The position numbers and the translations under genes were made by a program. DNA of 44,628 nt from Candidatus Heimdallarchaeota archaeon (GTDB taxonomy: Archaea; Asgardarchaeota; Heimdallarchaeia; JABLTI01), in assembly GCA_019056785.1 (NCBI GenBank), contig DXJV01000069.1:1-44628 (forward strand). Reading direction: 5' to 3'. Positions 8,294 to 16,767 of this stretch are shown in pieces. Below the pieces are notes generated by a model. The model was not told the DNA's origin. It did not search any database and worked only from the letters and a program-made list of their open reading frames with translations. Positions within the stretch are counted from its first letter, which is position 1; each line of letters starts with the position of its first letter.

Positions 8294-9511
8294 CTAAAGT
8301 CCTCGAATAACTTCCATTGGTTTCACCCGTGCAGCTCGAATGCCAGGGATTAACCCAGCAATAAGGCCAAAACCAATGCCTAACGCAAGCACTTGGAGGG
8401 CAATTTGCCATGTAATAACAATGAAGGTTTCAGTTGCTCCGCGTTGTGCAATAAAGATTAACCCTGCGCCAAAACCAAAACCAATGAGGGCGCCAACAAG
8501 TCCGATAATTATTGATTCGAGAATAATTGTAAAAAGAATGGTTCTATTCTTCCAACCGGTGGCTTTCATAATGGCAAATTCTTTCATTCGTTCTGTAACA
8601 CCCATTAATTGGGCGACAATTATGGCCATGCCCCCTGCAACAATAACAATAACTGTCAGAATTATTTGAACTGTGTTGAAGTTTTGCATCACGGAAGAAG
8701 CATCTTGCATAGCTTCGCCGATAAGTTCAATTTGTAGCTTTGGTTCCAACGCTTCGAGCTCTTCAGCATATTTTTCAGTTGTTTCCAGGCTCGAAGAATC
8801 GAAGCGAATATTGACATAATTGTAACCAGTCAATTCATACGGTAAAAATAGGTTATTTAACATTCGACCCGTAGCAACAGACATTACAATTGTTGGATGA
8901 AGCATTGCAAGGGTGTCCTGTGAGGTGTCAAAAATTCCTACGACTGTTAGAGGAATAGCATAGGTAAAGTTAATTTGAAAGTCAATCGTTTGGCCAACAA
9001 CAAAGAACCCATTAGAATCACTGGTAAGAAAATCAGCAACAATAATTTCAAAGTTAGTCTGATAAACGCGCCCTTCGATAATTCGTGTAGTGGGCCCCTC
9101 AAATTGTGCATCATTGATGGGGTTGATCCCTCGAGCGTTTAAAGCAACAGTGGCCATTCCCGGCCGATGGGGAGAACTAGCAGTGATGTTTTCACTGAAT
9201 TGCTCAAACCCTTGGACATAAATAATTGGACTAATTGCCTCTATTTTTTCGCTATTTTCAATGGTCATAATTGTATCTGTAATATTTTCTGGCAATTGTG
9301 AAATTGTTATGTCCTTATTATACTCTGTCACTCGAACATCACCAAGGGTTTCAGCAATGGTGTTGTCCAATAATTGATTAAATCCTGCAGAAGCAGAAGA
9401 AAGCGTGACCATTAATCCTACTCCTATCGCAATACCGGTAATAGAAAGAGCAGTTACTAACTTTTTTCGAAACGTATTCTTCACCACAAAACTAATGGTT
9501 TGAAAGCTCAT
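8294..9511 (-). CDS. ABC transporter permease, FtsX/MacB fold
   Basis: 405 aa. One N-terminal membrane helix (~18-42, LSITGIAIGVGLMVTLSSAS) is followed by a ~240-residue extracellular MacB periplasmic-core-like domain. Three C-terminal helices (around 280-305, 325-350 and 365-390) end in GLIPGIRAARVKPMEVIRGL, the typical A..PA..A...P.E.LR ending of FtsX-fold permeases. The ATPase is the next gene. No third accessory gene (membrane fusion protein) is present, as expected for a single-membrane cell. The start ATG follows AAAGGAG (minus strand, ~9519-9525). A TATA-like ATTATAAAC (~9542-9551, minus strand) overlaps an extra TetR half-site. Divergence from a TetR gene points to an inducible exporter. 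Confidence 0.9.
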   Translation of the reverse strand: MSFQTISFVVKNTFRKKLVTALSITGIAIGVGLMVTLSSASAGFNQLLDNTIAETLGDVRVTEYNKDITISQLPENITDTIMTIENSEKIEAISPIIYVQGFEQFSENITASSPHRPGMATVALNARGINPINDAQFEGPTTRIIEGRVYQTNFEIIVADFLTSDSNGFFVVGQTIDFQINFTYAIPLTVVGIFDTSQDTLAMLHPTIVMSVATGRMLNNLFLPYELTGYNYVNIRFDSSSLETTEKYAEELEALEPKLQIELIGEAMQDASSVMQNFNTVQIILTVIVIVAGGMAIIVAQLMGVTERMKEFAIMKATGWKNRTILFTIILESIIIGLVGALIGFGFGAGLIFIAQRGATETFIVITWQIALQVLALGIGFGLIAGLIPGIRAARVKPMEVIRGL

Positions 9512-9538
9512 TTTTCTTTTTCTCCTTTGTGAATCATT

Positions 9539-9604
9539 TTTTGTTTATAATGTGTTTAGTTTTTGTTTATACAAGTATAAACAAATGGCAATCTTTATAT
9601 AAAC
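9539..9604. promoter_or_regulatory. Divergent promoter with perfect TetR-type operator
   Basis: A perfect inverted repeat with 11-bp arms TTTGTTTATAC and GTATAAACAAA around a central AA spans 9562-9585. A further half-site TTTGTTTATA lies at 9540-9549. The TetR gene's TATA box CTTTATATAAAC (9593-9604) lies 8 bp to the right. The permease TATA-like element overlaps the left half-site. Repressor bound here would shut both promoters, giving autoregulation and drug- or lipid-inducible export. Confidence 0.8.
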
Positions 9605-9626
9605 CTTTGGAAATAGTTCTATTTAG

Positions 9627-10331
9627 ATGAGCATGAGTGACGAAGTGGTTAAGTTAAAAAAAGAGCAAAGAAGAGAGTCAATATTACAAACGTCATTGGT
9701 TGTCCTAGCAGAAAAGGGTATAGAGGGAACAACGATGCGAGAGATTGCTCGTCTCGAGAAGATTTCGGAAACGTTGTTATACCGCTTTTTTAAAAACAAA
9801 TACGAAATTCTCATAGCCATCTTTCAAAGTTATGTCTTAAAGACAATTGAAAAATTAAATGAGTTTCGAGAGACAATTAAAGGAATGATCCCAGATCCAG
9901 AACAAACATTACCAATAATAGTAAAATTAGCGAAAAAAAAATTGACTGAAAACGAACCATTAATTTCATTCATTCAAAAAGAAGGACCTCATCTTCCGGA
10001 GCATTTTCAACACATTAGAACAATGGCAAAGGTAGACATTCAATTCAGAAAGCAAATCGTAGAAAAAATTCAGGAATTGAGAATCGATCAAGCATTTAAC
10101 GATTATTTTGAGCGGTGTAAAAACGCCGGGAATTTGCGTGAGGATGTTGATATTAATGTGTTGACGAATTTATTTTTACGACTTCTCATTTCCCCTATGA
10201 GAGTGAATTTTTTTACTGAGGAAGGGAACATGCCAGTGCTGTCTGAGCAACAAAGAGAACAGCTAATAATGCAACAGATCGATATCATTCTTAAGGGGAT
10301 AGTCCCTCAAAAAAGGCGTATGGTAAAGTAA
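9627..10331 (+). CDS. TetR/AcrR-family transcriptional regulator
   Basis: 234 aa. Residues ~10-58 form the TetR helix-turn-helix: RRESILQTSLVVLAEKGIEG, TTMREIARLEKIS and LLYRFFKNKYEILIAIF match the family pattern I..AA..LF.E.G...T....IA...G.S...LY.YF..K..L. The C-terminal ~170 residues are the helical ligand-binding and dimer domain with no recognisable ligand motif. It is transcribed divergently from the FtsX/MacB exporter. The perfect palindrome between them is its likely operator, so I infer that it represses itself and the exporter until a ligand binds. The ATG at 9627 is about 23 bp after the TATA box, giving an almost leaderless transcript; a second in-frame ATG lies six bases later. 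Confidence 0.9.
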   Translation: MSMSDEVVKLKKEQRRESILQTSLVVLAEKGIEGTTMREIARLEKISETLLYRFFKNKYEILIAIFQSYVLKTIEKLNEFRETIKGMIPDPEQTLPIIVKLAKKKLTENEPLISFIQKEGPHLPEHFQHIRTMAKVDIQFRKQIVEKIQELRIDQAFNDYFERCKNAGNLREDVDINVLTNLFLRLLISPMRVNFFTEEGNMPVLSEQQREQLIMQQIDIILKGIVPQKRRMVK

Positions 10332-10352
10332 GGTGTTTTATTAGAAACACGC

Positions 10353-10440
10353 TTACCGAAAAAGAATCGTTTATTAAAAGGAAGTATGTTATTGTAAATG
10401 AGTTTAACATAAACTAAAACCTTTGAAGGTTTTTTTCATG
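10353..10440 (+). repeat. Copy B of the ~88-bp repeat, upstream region of the HEAT gene
   Basis: Partner of 7204-7291. It fills the gap between the TetR gene and the HEAT-repeat gene and ends on the ATG of the latter, so it most likely contains that gene's promoter. Blocks shared with copy A are listed there. Confidence 0.7.
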
Positions 10441-11145
10441 AGTGAAGAGGCAAAAGCATTATTAAGACGATTAAAAAAAGAGAAAAAGATTAACAAGCAA
10501 ATAGAGCTCATTCAGAAATTGCAGGCCTATAATAATGAAGAGATTGTTACCCATGTCCTCCTTGTTCATTTAGAGCGAAAGGATCATGATGCTTTTCGCA
10601 CTGAAGTCCTAAATGCCCTTAACCCAAAAGATGAATTTATAATCAAACCTTTGAGCCAAATACTTTTTAACAAGGATGAACCTCTGACAATAAGACAAAA
10701 AGTTGTAATGTTACTGGGACAGAACGGTTCGAAAAAAGCTTTAAGCACTTTACTTACTGCTGCTAAGAAAATAAAGGACCCACTATTGCTTGATAACATT
10801 ATCCTTGGATTGACCTATTTTGAAGATAAAAAGGTCGAAAAGCCTCTTCTTAAAGCCTTAGAGAATGAGGATTTACGATTGCAAGTGCTCACCGGATTGG
10901 CTCGGAATGAAAACCTTCTATTAAAATCTTATCCTCTCATTAAAGCTGCATTAAACCTTTCGATAACCAAAAGCTTTGAAAAACTCCACTATGAAAAAAT
11001 ACTTGAGACACTTTTAGCTGAATTTGGCTATCAAACAAAAGAAGAGCTCCTGGCAGCTATTAGCGATAAAAGCATTATGAAAAAAATTACCGCTTATAAT
11101 AAAAAACAAACAGAAATTGCTGCAACATTGAAAAAAATCCGATAG
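10438..11145 (+). CDS. HEAT-repeat-like helical protein
   Basis: 235 aa from the ATG; a TTG 15 bases upstream is in frame but lies inside the duplicated promoter repeat, so I prefer the ATG. The sequence is a run of paired helices with hydrophobic spacing and a repeated pattern of about 33 residues: IRQKVVMLLGQNGSKKALST, LLDNIILGLTYFEDKKVEKP and LRLQVLTGLARNENLL. This is typical of HEAT/ARM solenoids (PBS lyase-type). Such proteins are scaffolds for protein-protein contacts; no enzymatic residues are seen. The C-terminus is a basic helix. It sits 106 bp after the TetR gene but has its own upstream region. A second HEAT protein lies at 24.5 kb. Confidence 0.7.
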   Translation: MSEEAKALLRRLKKEKKINKQIELIQKLQAYNNEEIVTHVLLVHLERKDHDAFRTEVLNALNPKDEFIIKPLSQILFNKDEPLTIRQKVVMLLGQNGSKKALSTLLTAAKKIKDPLLLDNIILGLTYFEDKKVEKPLLKALENEDLRLQVLTGLARNENLLLKSYPLIKAALNLSITKSFEKLHYEKILETLLAEFGYQTKEELLAAISDKSIMKKITAYNKKQTEIAATLKKIR

Positions 11146-11484
11146 GGAATAATTTTTCTTTAATATTTTTCCCAAAATTAACATTTTGCAGCTAACTCTA
11201 TTTTTAAATACTAAAACGTTCAATGACTATTTAATGTTTAAAAGGAATGAAACAGAAGCCACATAAAAGCTAAAATCATTCATCACAAAAACCTTCCACT
11301 AGAAAAAACCACTGCATTGATTTGGCTCTAAACTCCTGTTCTGCCCTTGAAAACGATTTAACTTTGTTCAAATCCCACTCATAAAAAAACCAGTCCGGTA
11401 CCCCAAGGCTGGACTGGTTTTCCACACATTCTGGAGTTTTTTCTATTATGACTTGTTTTTTTCATGTGGAAAGGGTGGGAGACT
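11146..11484. other. 339-bp intergenic region between convergent genes
   Basis: Apart from the strong hairpin terminator at 11382-11421 I see nothing coding here. A GTTCAAATC string at 11368-11376 resembles a tRNA T-loop but has no matching stems. Confidence 0.6.
11382..11421 (-). terminator. Hairpin plus T-run terminator of the VOC gene
   Basis: A perfect 11-bp inverted repeat AAAACCAGTCC / GGACTGGTTTT has a 14-nt loop. On the minus strand the second arm runs into a stretch of eight or more T, the form of an intrinsic terminator. It lies 64 bp downstream of the stop codon of the minus-strand VOC gene. Confidence 0.7.
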
Positions 11485-12030
11485 TTAATGTTCGCTTAAT
11501 TTTTCTGTGGAAAGCATAAGTTGAGCAATGTTGCTGGGAGTAAAGAACCCATCAAAGTCACCAAAGCGTTGGATATATTCGATGATATGATTTGAGTTCT
11601 GTGTTGGTAGTGTGAAAATTTGTTTAATGCCTTCTTCTTCGCTTCCGATTACTTTTTCAGTCGTAAATTTTATTCCCCTTGCTTTCTGGATTTTAACCAC
11701 TTTCTCAATGTCTTTGACTTCGTAAGCAAAATGATGAATACGATTACCGTATTTCTGACAGTATTTTTCTACGACAGAATCTTCTGAAAGCCCTTCGCTA
11801 ATAACGATAATTAGTAATGTGTCAGCCATTTTTAAACAGGTTGTAGTAGCATTTGAAGAGACAACTTTAAAACTTTTGAATAATTTATAAGGAAGAATGT
11901 TCATAAGTTCGGCCATTAACGCTTCACGTGTCCCCATTTTCACACGATAGGCGATATGATCTAATCGAACAATAAACTGATCAACGCCAGAGGCATTGCG
12001 TTCTTCCCCTATTTTTTGAAATGTTTTCAT
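11485..12030 (-). CDS. VOC-family protein resembling 4-hydroxyphenylpyruvate dioxygenase C-terminal half
   Basis: 181 aa from the ATG; a TTG nine codons upstream (12057) is also possible. It has a paired beta-alpha-beta-beta-beta vicinal-oxygen-chelate fold. The metal ligands can be picked out: His in RLDHIAYRV, His in RIHHFAYEV and Glu in HIIEYIQRFGDFDGF. The last stretch closely resembles the HPPD/HmaS ending (E.IQR....GF...N...L..S.E), where Glu is an iron ligand. True HPPD is about 350 aa, so this is a half-length relative. It may be a dioxygenase, an epimerase (methylmalonyl-CoA epimerase has a similar size) or a lyase. It stands alone between two unrelated genes and ends at a strong terminator. 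Confidence 0.7.
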   Translation of the reverse strand: MKTFQKIGEERNASGVDQFIVRLDHIAYRVKMGTREALMAELMNILPYKLFKSFKVVSSNATTTCLKMADTLLIIVISEGLSEDSVVEKYCQKYGNRIHHFAYEVKDIEKVVKIQKARGIKFTTEKVIGSEEEGIKQIFTLPTQNSNHIIEYIQRFGDFDGFFTPSNIAQLMLSTEKLSEH

Positions 12031-12253
12031 CAAATAAACACCGAAATTGATTGTCAAATTTCTATTTGAAAAATAGCTTTTAGTTGTATTTAATCTATTG
12101 CCATAGAAAATTAAGAAAGGGTATTACAAAAATTAAAAAAAGTCCCTTGGTAAATAAGGAATGGCGAATTTAGGAAAAAAGCCGGCTATTCAACATGTCA
12201 ATTTATGATAAAGCTCAAAAAGACGTTTGCAATAGTCTTTTAATAGTTATTTA

Positions 12254-13543
12254 ATGGAGAAACAACTATTGAAGTTTTCAAAAGAAATAGAGAATTTTTT
12301 ACTGGAAGAAGCGAAAAGTCGCTTCCTAAAATACGTTCAAATTCATACGACCTCTGATGAAAATTCCACTTCTGACCCCTCAACTGACAGGCAATTTGAC
12401 CTTGCAAAAATCCTTGCTTCCGAATTAAAAGAGCTTGGTTGTAGAAAAGTCATCTTAGACGAATATTGTTATGTTTATGGTTTTCTTGATGCAACAAAAG
12501 GCTACGAAGATGTTCAAGCTATTGGCTTAATTGCTCACATGGACACTTCCCCCGCCGAGAAAGGAAAGAATGTTCAACCGGTTATTCATGAAAATTATGA
12601 CGGCAAAGTCATCAAGTATCCCAAGAACCCAGAGCTTATTTTAACACCAGAGGATTCTCCAGAATTAAAGAAATTTATTGGTATGGATATTATCACCTCT
12701 TCTGGGGACACCTTATTAGGCGCTGATGACAAAGCTGGCATTGCTGAGATTATGGCTGCTGTGGCTGCTTGGCAAAAGTTCCCCTTCCTAGACCATGGGC
12801 CAATAGTTATTTGCTTTACGCCTGATGAAGAGATTGGACGTGGAACGAAAAACATTAACCTCGAGTATCTCCCTGCCTATTGTTATACATTTGATGGGGG
12901 TGAAATAGGAGAACTTGAGATAGAATGTTTTGATGCATGGAAAGCGAACATTCAATTCAATGGCATAAGTGTCCATCCTGGTTATGCAAAGAATCGCATG
13001 GTAAATGCAATTGAAATTGCTTGCAGATTTGTTTCGCAAATTCCCGAAGCTGAAACACCGCAACACACTGAAAACCGAGAAGGGTTCTATCATCTTTATC
13101 ACTTGGAAGGTGACTGTGTTAAAGCAAAGGCAGTTCTCATTTTGAGGGATTTTGAGAGCAAAAATAATAAAAAGCGCATCAAATACCTCGAACAATTAAT
13201 AGCAACCTTTGAGACACGTTATCCTGGTTTAAAGATTGACCTTACAACAGAGCATTCATATGAAAATATGATTGTTTATCTAAAAAAGCATCAGCAAGTG
13301 ATCCAAAAAGCGGCCCAAGCGATCAAACAAGCAGGCATTGAATTAAAAGAAACAATCATTCGTGGAGGGACAGATGGCGCAAGATTAAGTGCGAGGGGTG
13401 TTCCAACACCAAATATCTTTGCAGGGGGATTGCTCTTTCATTCACTGAAAGAATATGTCCCTGTACAAGCACTGGAAAAAGCAGCTGAAGTTATCCTCTA
13501 TTTAGCTGGAAATTGGTTGGAAGAAAAGCAAGCCAAGAAGTAG
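12254..13543 (+). CDS. pepT: Peptidase T (tripeptide aminopeptidase, M20B)
   Basis: 429 aa, slightly longer than the ~410 usual for PepT. It removes the N-terminal residue from tripeptides in the cytosol using two zinc ions. The M20 motifs are complete: GLIAHMDTSP (His95, Asp97), LLGADDKAGIAEI (bridging Asp near 158), FTPDEEIGRGTKN (general-base and metal Glu pair), YTFDGGEIGELEIE and the final metal His in GGLLFHSLKEYVP. The lid-domain signatures HPGYAKNRMVNA and IIRGGTDGARLSARG also match PepT rather than other M20 enzymes. The gene is monocistronic. The hairpins at 13563-13638 probably end it. Confidence 0.92.
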   Translation: MEKQLLKFSKEIENFLLEEAKSRFLKYVQIHTTSDENSTSDPSTDRQFDLAKILASELKELGCRKVILDEYCYVYGFLDATKGYEDVQAIGLIAHMDTSPAEKGKNVQPVIHENYDGKVIKYPKNPELILTPEDSPELKKFIGMDIITSSGDTLLGADDKAGIAEIMAAVAAWQKFPFLDHGPIVICFTPDEEIGRGTKNINLEYLPAYCYTFDGGEIGELEIECFDAWKANIQFNGISVHPGYAKNRMVNAIEIACRFVSQIPEAETPQHTENREGFYHLYHLEGDCVKAKAVLILRDFESKNNKKRIKYLEQLIATFETRYPGLKIDLTTEHSYENMIVYLKKHQQVIQKAAQAIKQAGIELKETIIRGGTDGARLSARGVPTPNIFAGGLLFHSLKEYVPVQALEKAAEVILYLAGNWLEEKQAKK

Positions 13544-13562
13544 TTGCAATAGAAACTGGTAC

Positions 13563-13638
13563 TTCACCGAGTAATGCCGGTGAAACTACCCGCTTCTTTC
13601 ACTTTTTTGCCTTTTTTCCAAAAACCCCCCTCTGGGGG
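13563..13638 (+). terminator. Two hairpins and T-rich tract after pepT
   Basis: The first hairpin is TTCACCG (13563-13569) / CGGTGAA (13578-13584) with an 8-nt loop, followed by T-rich sequence with two T6 runs. The second is CCCCC tct GGGGG (13626-13638). Together they probably end pepT transcription; archaeal termination mainly needs the T-tracts. Confidence 0.5.
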
Positions 13639-13707
13639 AAATAGGCTTTCAAAATGTTTAATTATATAAAATGCCTTTTTTTAAAAAGAAATAATGAGCC
13701 ATTAGAC

Positions 13708-13720
13708 TTTATAATATAAA
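13708..13720 (+). promoter_or_regulatory. TATA box of the Ser/Lys-tailed TPR gene
   Basis: TTTATAATATAAA is centred about 33 bp before the ATG at 13747. A GTGAG near 13733-13737 may be a weak ribosome binding site. Confidence 0.5.
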
Positions 13721-13746
13721 AAAATCCTCTTAGTGAGATGTGAAAC

Positions 13747-14547
13747 ATGAGTGAGAAGAAATCAACCAAGAAATCAAGCGAAAGTAAAGCATCAACAAGT
13801 AAAAGTAAAACAACCTCAAGTAAGAGTAAAACAACAACAAAAAGCAAAAAAAGTGCAACGACAAAAAAAAGTAAAACATCAAAACGTCCAGCAACAAAAG
13901 CAAAGACTGCCAAACCAAAGAAAGAAGATTTAAAAGATATTGATGACACCCTGATTTTAAATGGTATCTCTCTCATTGAAGAAAACAAACTGGAAGCAGC
14001 GTTAGAATGCTTCGAGGACTTTTCAAAGACTTATCCGCAGAATCCCTTTGGATGGTACTACCTTGGCTATACAAAAATGTTGCAAGATAAAAAGAAAGAC
14101 GCGATGAGACATTTTAAGAAAGCCACAAAATTAGACAAAAAATTCATGCCAAGTTTATATTATCAGGGGCTTATTGAATTTGAAAATAATAATTTTGAGA
14201 AAGCATTAAAGATTTTCGATGATATGATGCTGAAATTCTCCACAGATGAGATCAAAGAAAGCGGTTTTAATATCCCTTATTTTGTCGCGATCTGTTATCA
14301 TTATTTGGGAAACCTCGAACGTGCTGAAGAATTCTTTTTGTTTGCATATAATCTTTCTCCGGAGGACCCTGTTGTTCTCTATTATAAGGGCTTCAATGAG
14401 TTAGCTTTAAGAAAATACGATTTTGCCATTGAAACATTCAAGACTTTACTATATATTGATATCAATAATCAGATGTTCTGGGATTTATTTAAAGGCTATA
14501 GCTATTTCTATCATCAACAAGAAGATAAAAAGAAAGCCGAAGAATAA
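13747..14547 (+). CDS. TPR protein with Ser/Lys/Thr-rich H1-like N-terminal tail
   Basis: 266 aa. Residues 4-58 consist almost only of Lys, Ser, Thr and Ala, with units such as SKSKTT repeated; the tail is disordered, strongly positive and resembles linker-histone or ribosomal tails. From ~62 there are about five TPR units: NGISLIEENKLEAALECFED, PFGWYYLGYTKMLQDKKKDA, PSLYYQGLIEFENNNFEKAL, YFVAICYHYLGNLERAEEFF and VVLYYKGFNELALRKYDFAI. TPRs mediate protein contacts; the tail could bind nucleic acid or an acidic surface. No enzymatic motif is present. It precedes the metallophosphoesterase by 73 bp on the same strand and may share its transcript. Confidence 0.8.
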   Translation: MSEKKSTKKSSESKASTSKSKTTSSKSKTTTKSKKSATTKKSKTSKRPATKAKTAKPKKEDLKDIDDTLILNGISLIEENKLEAALECFEDFSKTYPQNPFGWYYLGYTKMLQDKKKDAMRHFKKATKLDKKFMPSLYYQGLIEFENNNFEKALKIFDDMMLKFSTDEIKESGFNIPYFVAICYHYLGNLERAEEFFLFAYNLSPEDPVVLYYKGFNELALRKYDFAIETFKTLLYIDINNQMFWDLFKGYSYFYHQQEDKKKAEE

Positions 14548-14620
14548 GAGGGAAAGAGCGATTGAATTTCAATTTCGGTGCAGTTGAAAAACTGTTGTGA
14601 ACCTTCTTTTGGTGAAAGAA

Positions 14621-16663
14621 ATGGCAAAAAGAGACACAAAAGAAACCTCTCTAATGGAACAAGAAAAGGTTTTGGGCCTTATTCAAAAGCTAGATGTTAA
14701 TGTTTTTCGTTTCTTGAAAAAACGTCTCGAGAAAAAAAAGAGAGAATATAAAAGAAAGGCTGCCAAAAGAAAAAAATTTCTAAAATCCTCGCATGTAAAA
14801 CGATTCGATGAAAGAGAACGACTTAAGCTTGGTGTTCTCCCTCAAATGATCTATCAAGCTATGAGTAAAGGACTCCCTCTTCGTGAGCCAAAAAGAAAGA
14901 AACATAGTGAGCCAGAAATAGCCCCTCTTCTTTATCAGACAATTGGAACATCGCTTTTAACAAAACCCCTTCCCATTAGAAATGAAGAAATACCATTTGA
15001 GTTACCTTTTGAACCAACAATTAAATATGTCCCTGATATGTTATACCTCCAACGTGTTGATGCCGACAGCACAAAGATGCTGGTGAAAATGGTCGTAAGC
15101 TGGGGGTTTCTTGAGGAGAATCGCTTGACGTTTTTCTTGAATGAAAAAGGCGAAGAAATTAGTGAGAATCGTGTTCTCGTTTTTAATGCTGATAAAACCC
15201 TACAAGGTCTCTACCCACTTCGGCATGCTTCACATTTCCAAAACGACGATGAAGAAACTGCAAAAGCACTTTTTGTCAGCTTAATGGTAAATTTACGACC
15301 AAATAGTCGCTACTTTTACCGAATTGAGTGTTATGATAAAAAGACAAAAAAGCTCTTCGCAGCAACAAATAACATTGCTTTTCGAACCGCTTTCGTTTTG
15401 AAAGAAGATAATTATCCCCTCTTTCTCAATGTTAGCTCAGATTTACACGGCGGTCGTGGCGGAAAATTTTTGCGAGGAAAAGTAAAGGGAAAAATTCCCA
15501 CCGGCAATCTAGTTCTTGCACATGTTTTCAACGCCCTGGCAACCACAGAAAAAGAAATAACGTTCAATACCGGTTATTCCATTTCTATTGCCACGGGAGA
15601 TTTAACAGACAATGCTTCCTACTCAGAATATTGGATTGATTTGTTCAAACGCTGTTCAGTATTATGGAATCATGTGCCACTATTAACGAGCATTGGCAAT
15701 CACGACTATTATTGTGGAGGAAGGGGGCGGGGAAACGTTATCGGCGGCCTGGAAGAAGATTGTAGGTATTTCCATCGGTACATTTCCAATCCCAATAGTT
15801 GTTCCGGCAATTTGCCTGAGCATTGGTATGCCTTAGAGCTTGGAAATGTTTTTGCTATCTTTTTAGATACTAATGGGCTTGGCTGGGGAAAATACGAAAT
15901 TGCTTGTGGGTCTGAGCAATGGTTGTGGTTAGAAGCAGAACTCAAGAACTGGCGAGCGCGGCAGCAAAACGATCCAAAAACACCGCAGTTTTGTTTTGTC
16001 TTTCTCCACTCAGCAATCATGAGTTTGGGTTTTTGGGGCCGGGGTTTTAATAGCGGAAATGATGAAAAAGCGCAGTCCTATCTTACACCTCTTTTTAGGA
16101 AATATGGGGTAGATATGGTTTTCTGTGGGCATGACCACATTTACCAACGATCCACTTGGATGGGTACTGTTTATCTAGAAAATGGGCGTCATGGTGGCAC
16201 TACGCGACCCTTCTTTTATTGGAAAAAGCGACAAGCAGTATATGATATTGAAAAAACTTGTAATAATTGGAACACTCGGATTTACACAACAATTTATGTT
16301 CCTCAAAATAAAGCTGCATTAACACCAGAACAACAAAAGAGATTCGAAGATTTCAAAAAAGAAGTGAAAAAAACACTACTCGAACAACCAACAGCTTGCA
16401 ACTATTTTTTTGGCACGCGAAAAACAAATCAGAAAATTGGAGAATTATTTGACAGGCATTTCGAGTTAAAAACAAAACTTGTTGAAGACTTTATCCTGCC
16501 CAAACTTGAGGGACATGTTTGGTTACGGGCATACGCCTTAGAAAGTGATTACTCGCCAAACAAACGAGAACTTTTTGATATGGCATTTGTTGCTCCAAAA
16601 ACATCCAATGAAATAAGAAAAAGGAATTATGTCCTTTCTTGCCCCGAAAAAGTGGTGGAATAA
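14621..16663 (+). CDS. Purple-acid-phosphatase-like metallophosphoesterase
   Basis: About 680 aa. The ATG at 14621 is chosen because GGTGA sits 5 nt before it; in-frame GTGs at 14597 and 14612 are alternatives. Order: a basic, Lys/Arg-rich helical N-terminus (~1-60), a beta-rich Fn3-like domain (~135-270), then the calcineurin-like phosphoesterase. Metal motifs are SSDLHGG (D-x-H), ATGDLTDN (GD), SIGNHDYY (GNHD), FVFLHSAIM (His) and FCGHDHIYQRS (GHDH), the order of purple acid phosphatases. Fn3 followed by phosphoesterase is also the layout of that family, but there is no signal peptide, so this enzyme is probably cytosolic. A ~130-residue helical tail follows. The substrate is unknown. Confidence 0.83.
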   Translation: MAKRDTKETSLMEQEKVLGLIQKLDVNVFRFLKKRLEKKKREYKRKAAKRKKFLKSSHVKRFDERERLKLGVLPQMIYQAMSKGLPLREPKRKKHSEPEIAPLLYQTIGTSLLTKPLPIRNEEIPFELPFEPTIKYVPDMLYLQRVDADSTKMLVKMVVSWGFLEENRLTFFLNEKGEEISENRVLVFNADKTLQGLYPLRHASHFQNDDEETAKALFVSLMVNLRPNSRYFYRIECYDKKTKKLFAATNNIAFRTAFVLKEDNYPLFLNVSSDLHGGRGGKFLRGKVKGKIPTGNLVLAHVFNALATTEKEITFNTGYSISIATGDLTDNASYSEYWIDLFKRCSVLWNHVPLLTSIGNHDYYCGGRGRGNVIGGLEEDCRYFHRYISNPNSCSGNLPEHWYALELGNVFAIFLDTNGLGWGKYEIACGSEQWLWLEAELKNWRARQQNDPKTPQFCFVFLHSAIMSLGFWGRGFNSGNDEKAQSYLTPLFRKYGVDMVFCGHDHIYQRSTWMGTVYLENGRHGGTTRPFFYWKKRQAVYDIEKTCNNWNTRIYTTIYVPQNKAALTPEQQKRFEDFKKEVKKTLLEQPTACNYFFGTRKTNQKIGELFDRHFELKTKLVEDFILPKLEGHVWLRAYALESDYSPNKRELFDMAFVAPKTSNEIRKRNYVLSCPEKVVE

Positions 16664-16767
16664 CTCCCTTTTTTCGCCCAATCTTACTCTTTTTTATTAG
16701 AAGAAAATTTTTTAGGAAGGAAAAGCTTCCGTAGTTTAAATCGAGTATAATTTCTGGGTGACAAACC

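Noticed and set aside
11365..11380. GTTCAAATCCCAC resembles a tRNA T-loop
   Set aside because: The flanking bases do not form the 5-bp T-stem, and no acceptor or anticodon arm can be built around it.
13662..13988. Long minus-strand ORF rich in Phe, Leu and Val
   Set aside because: It is the reverse complement of the Lys/Ser/Thr-rich tail of the TPR gene and has no independent support.
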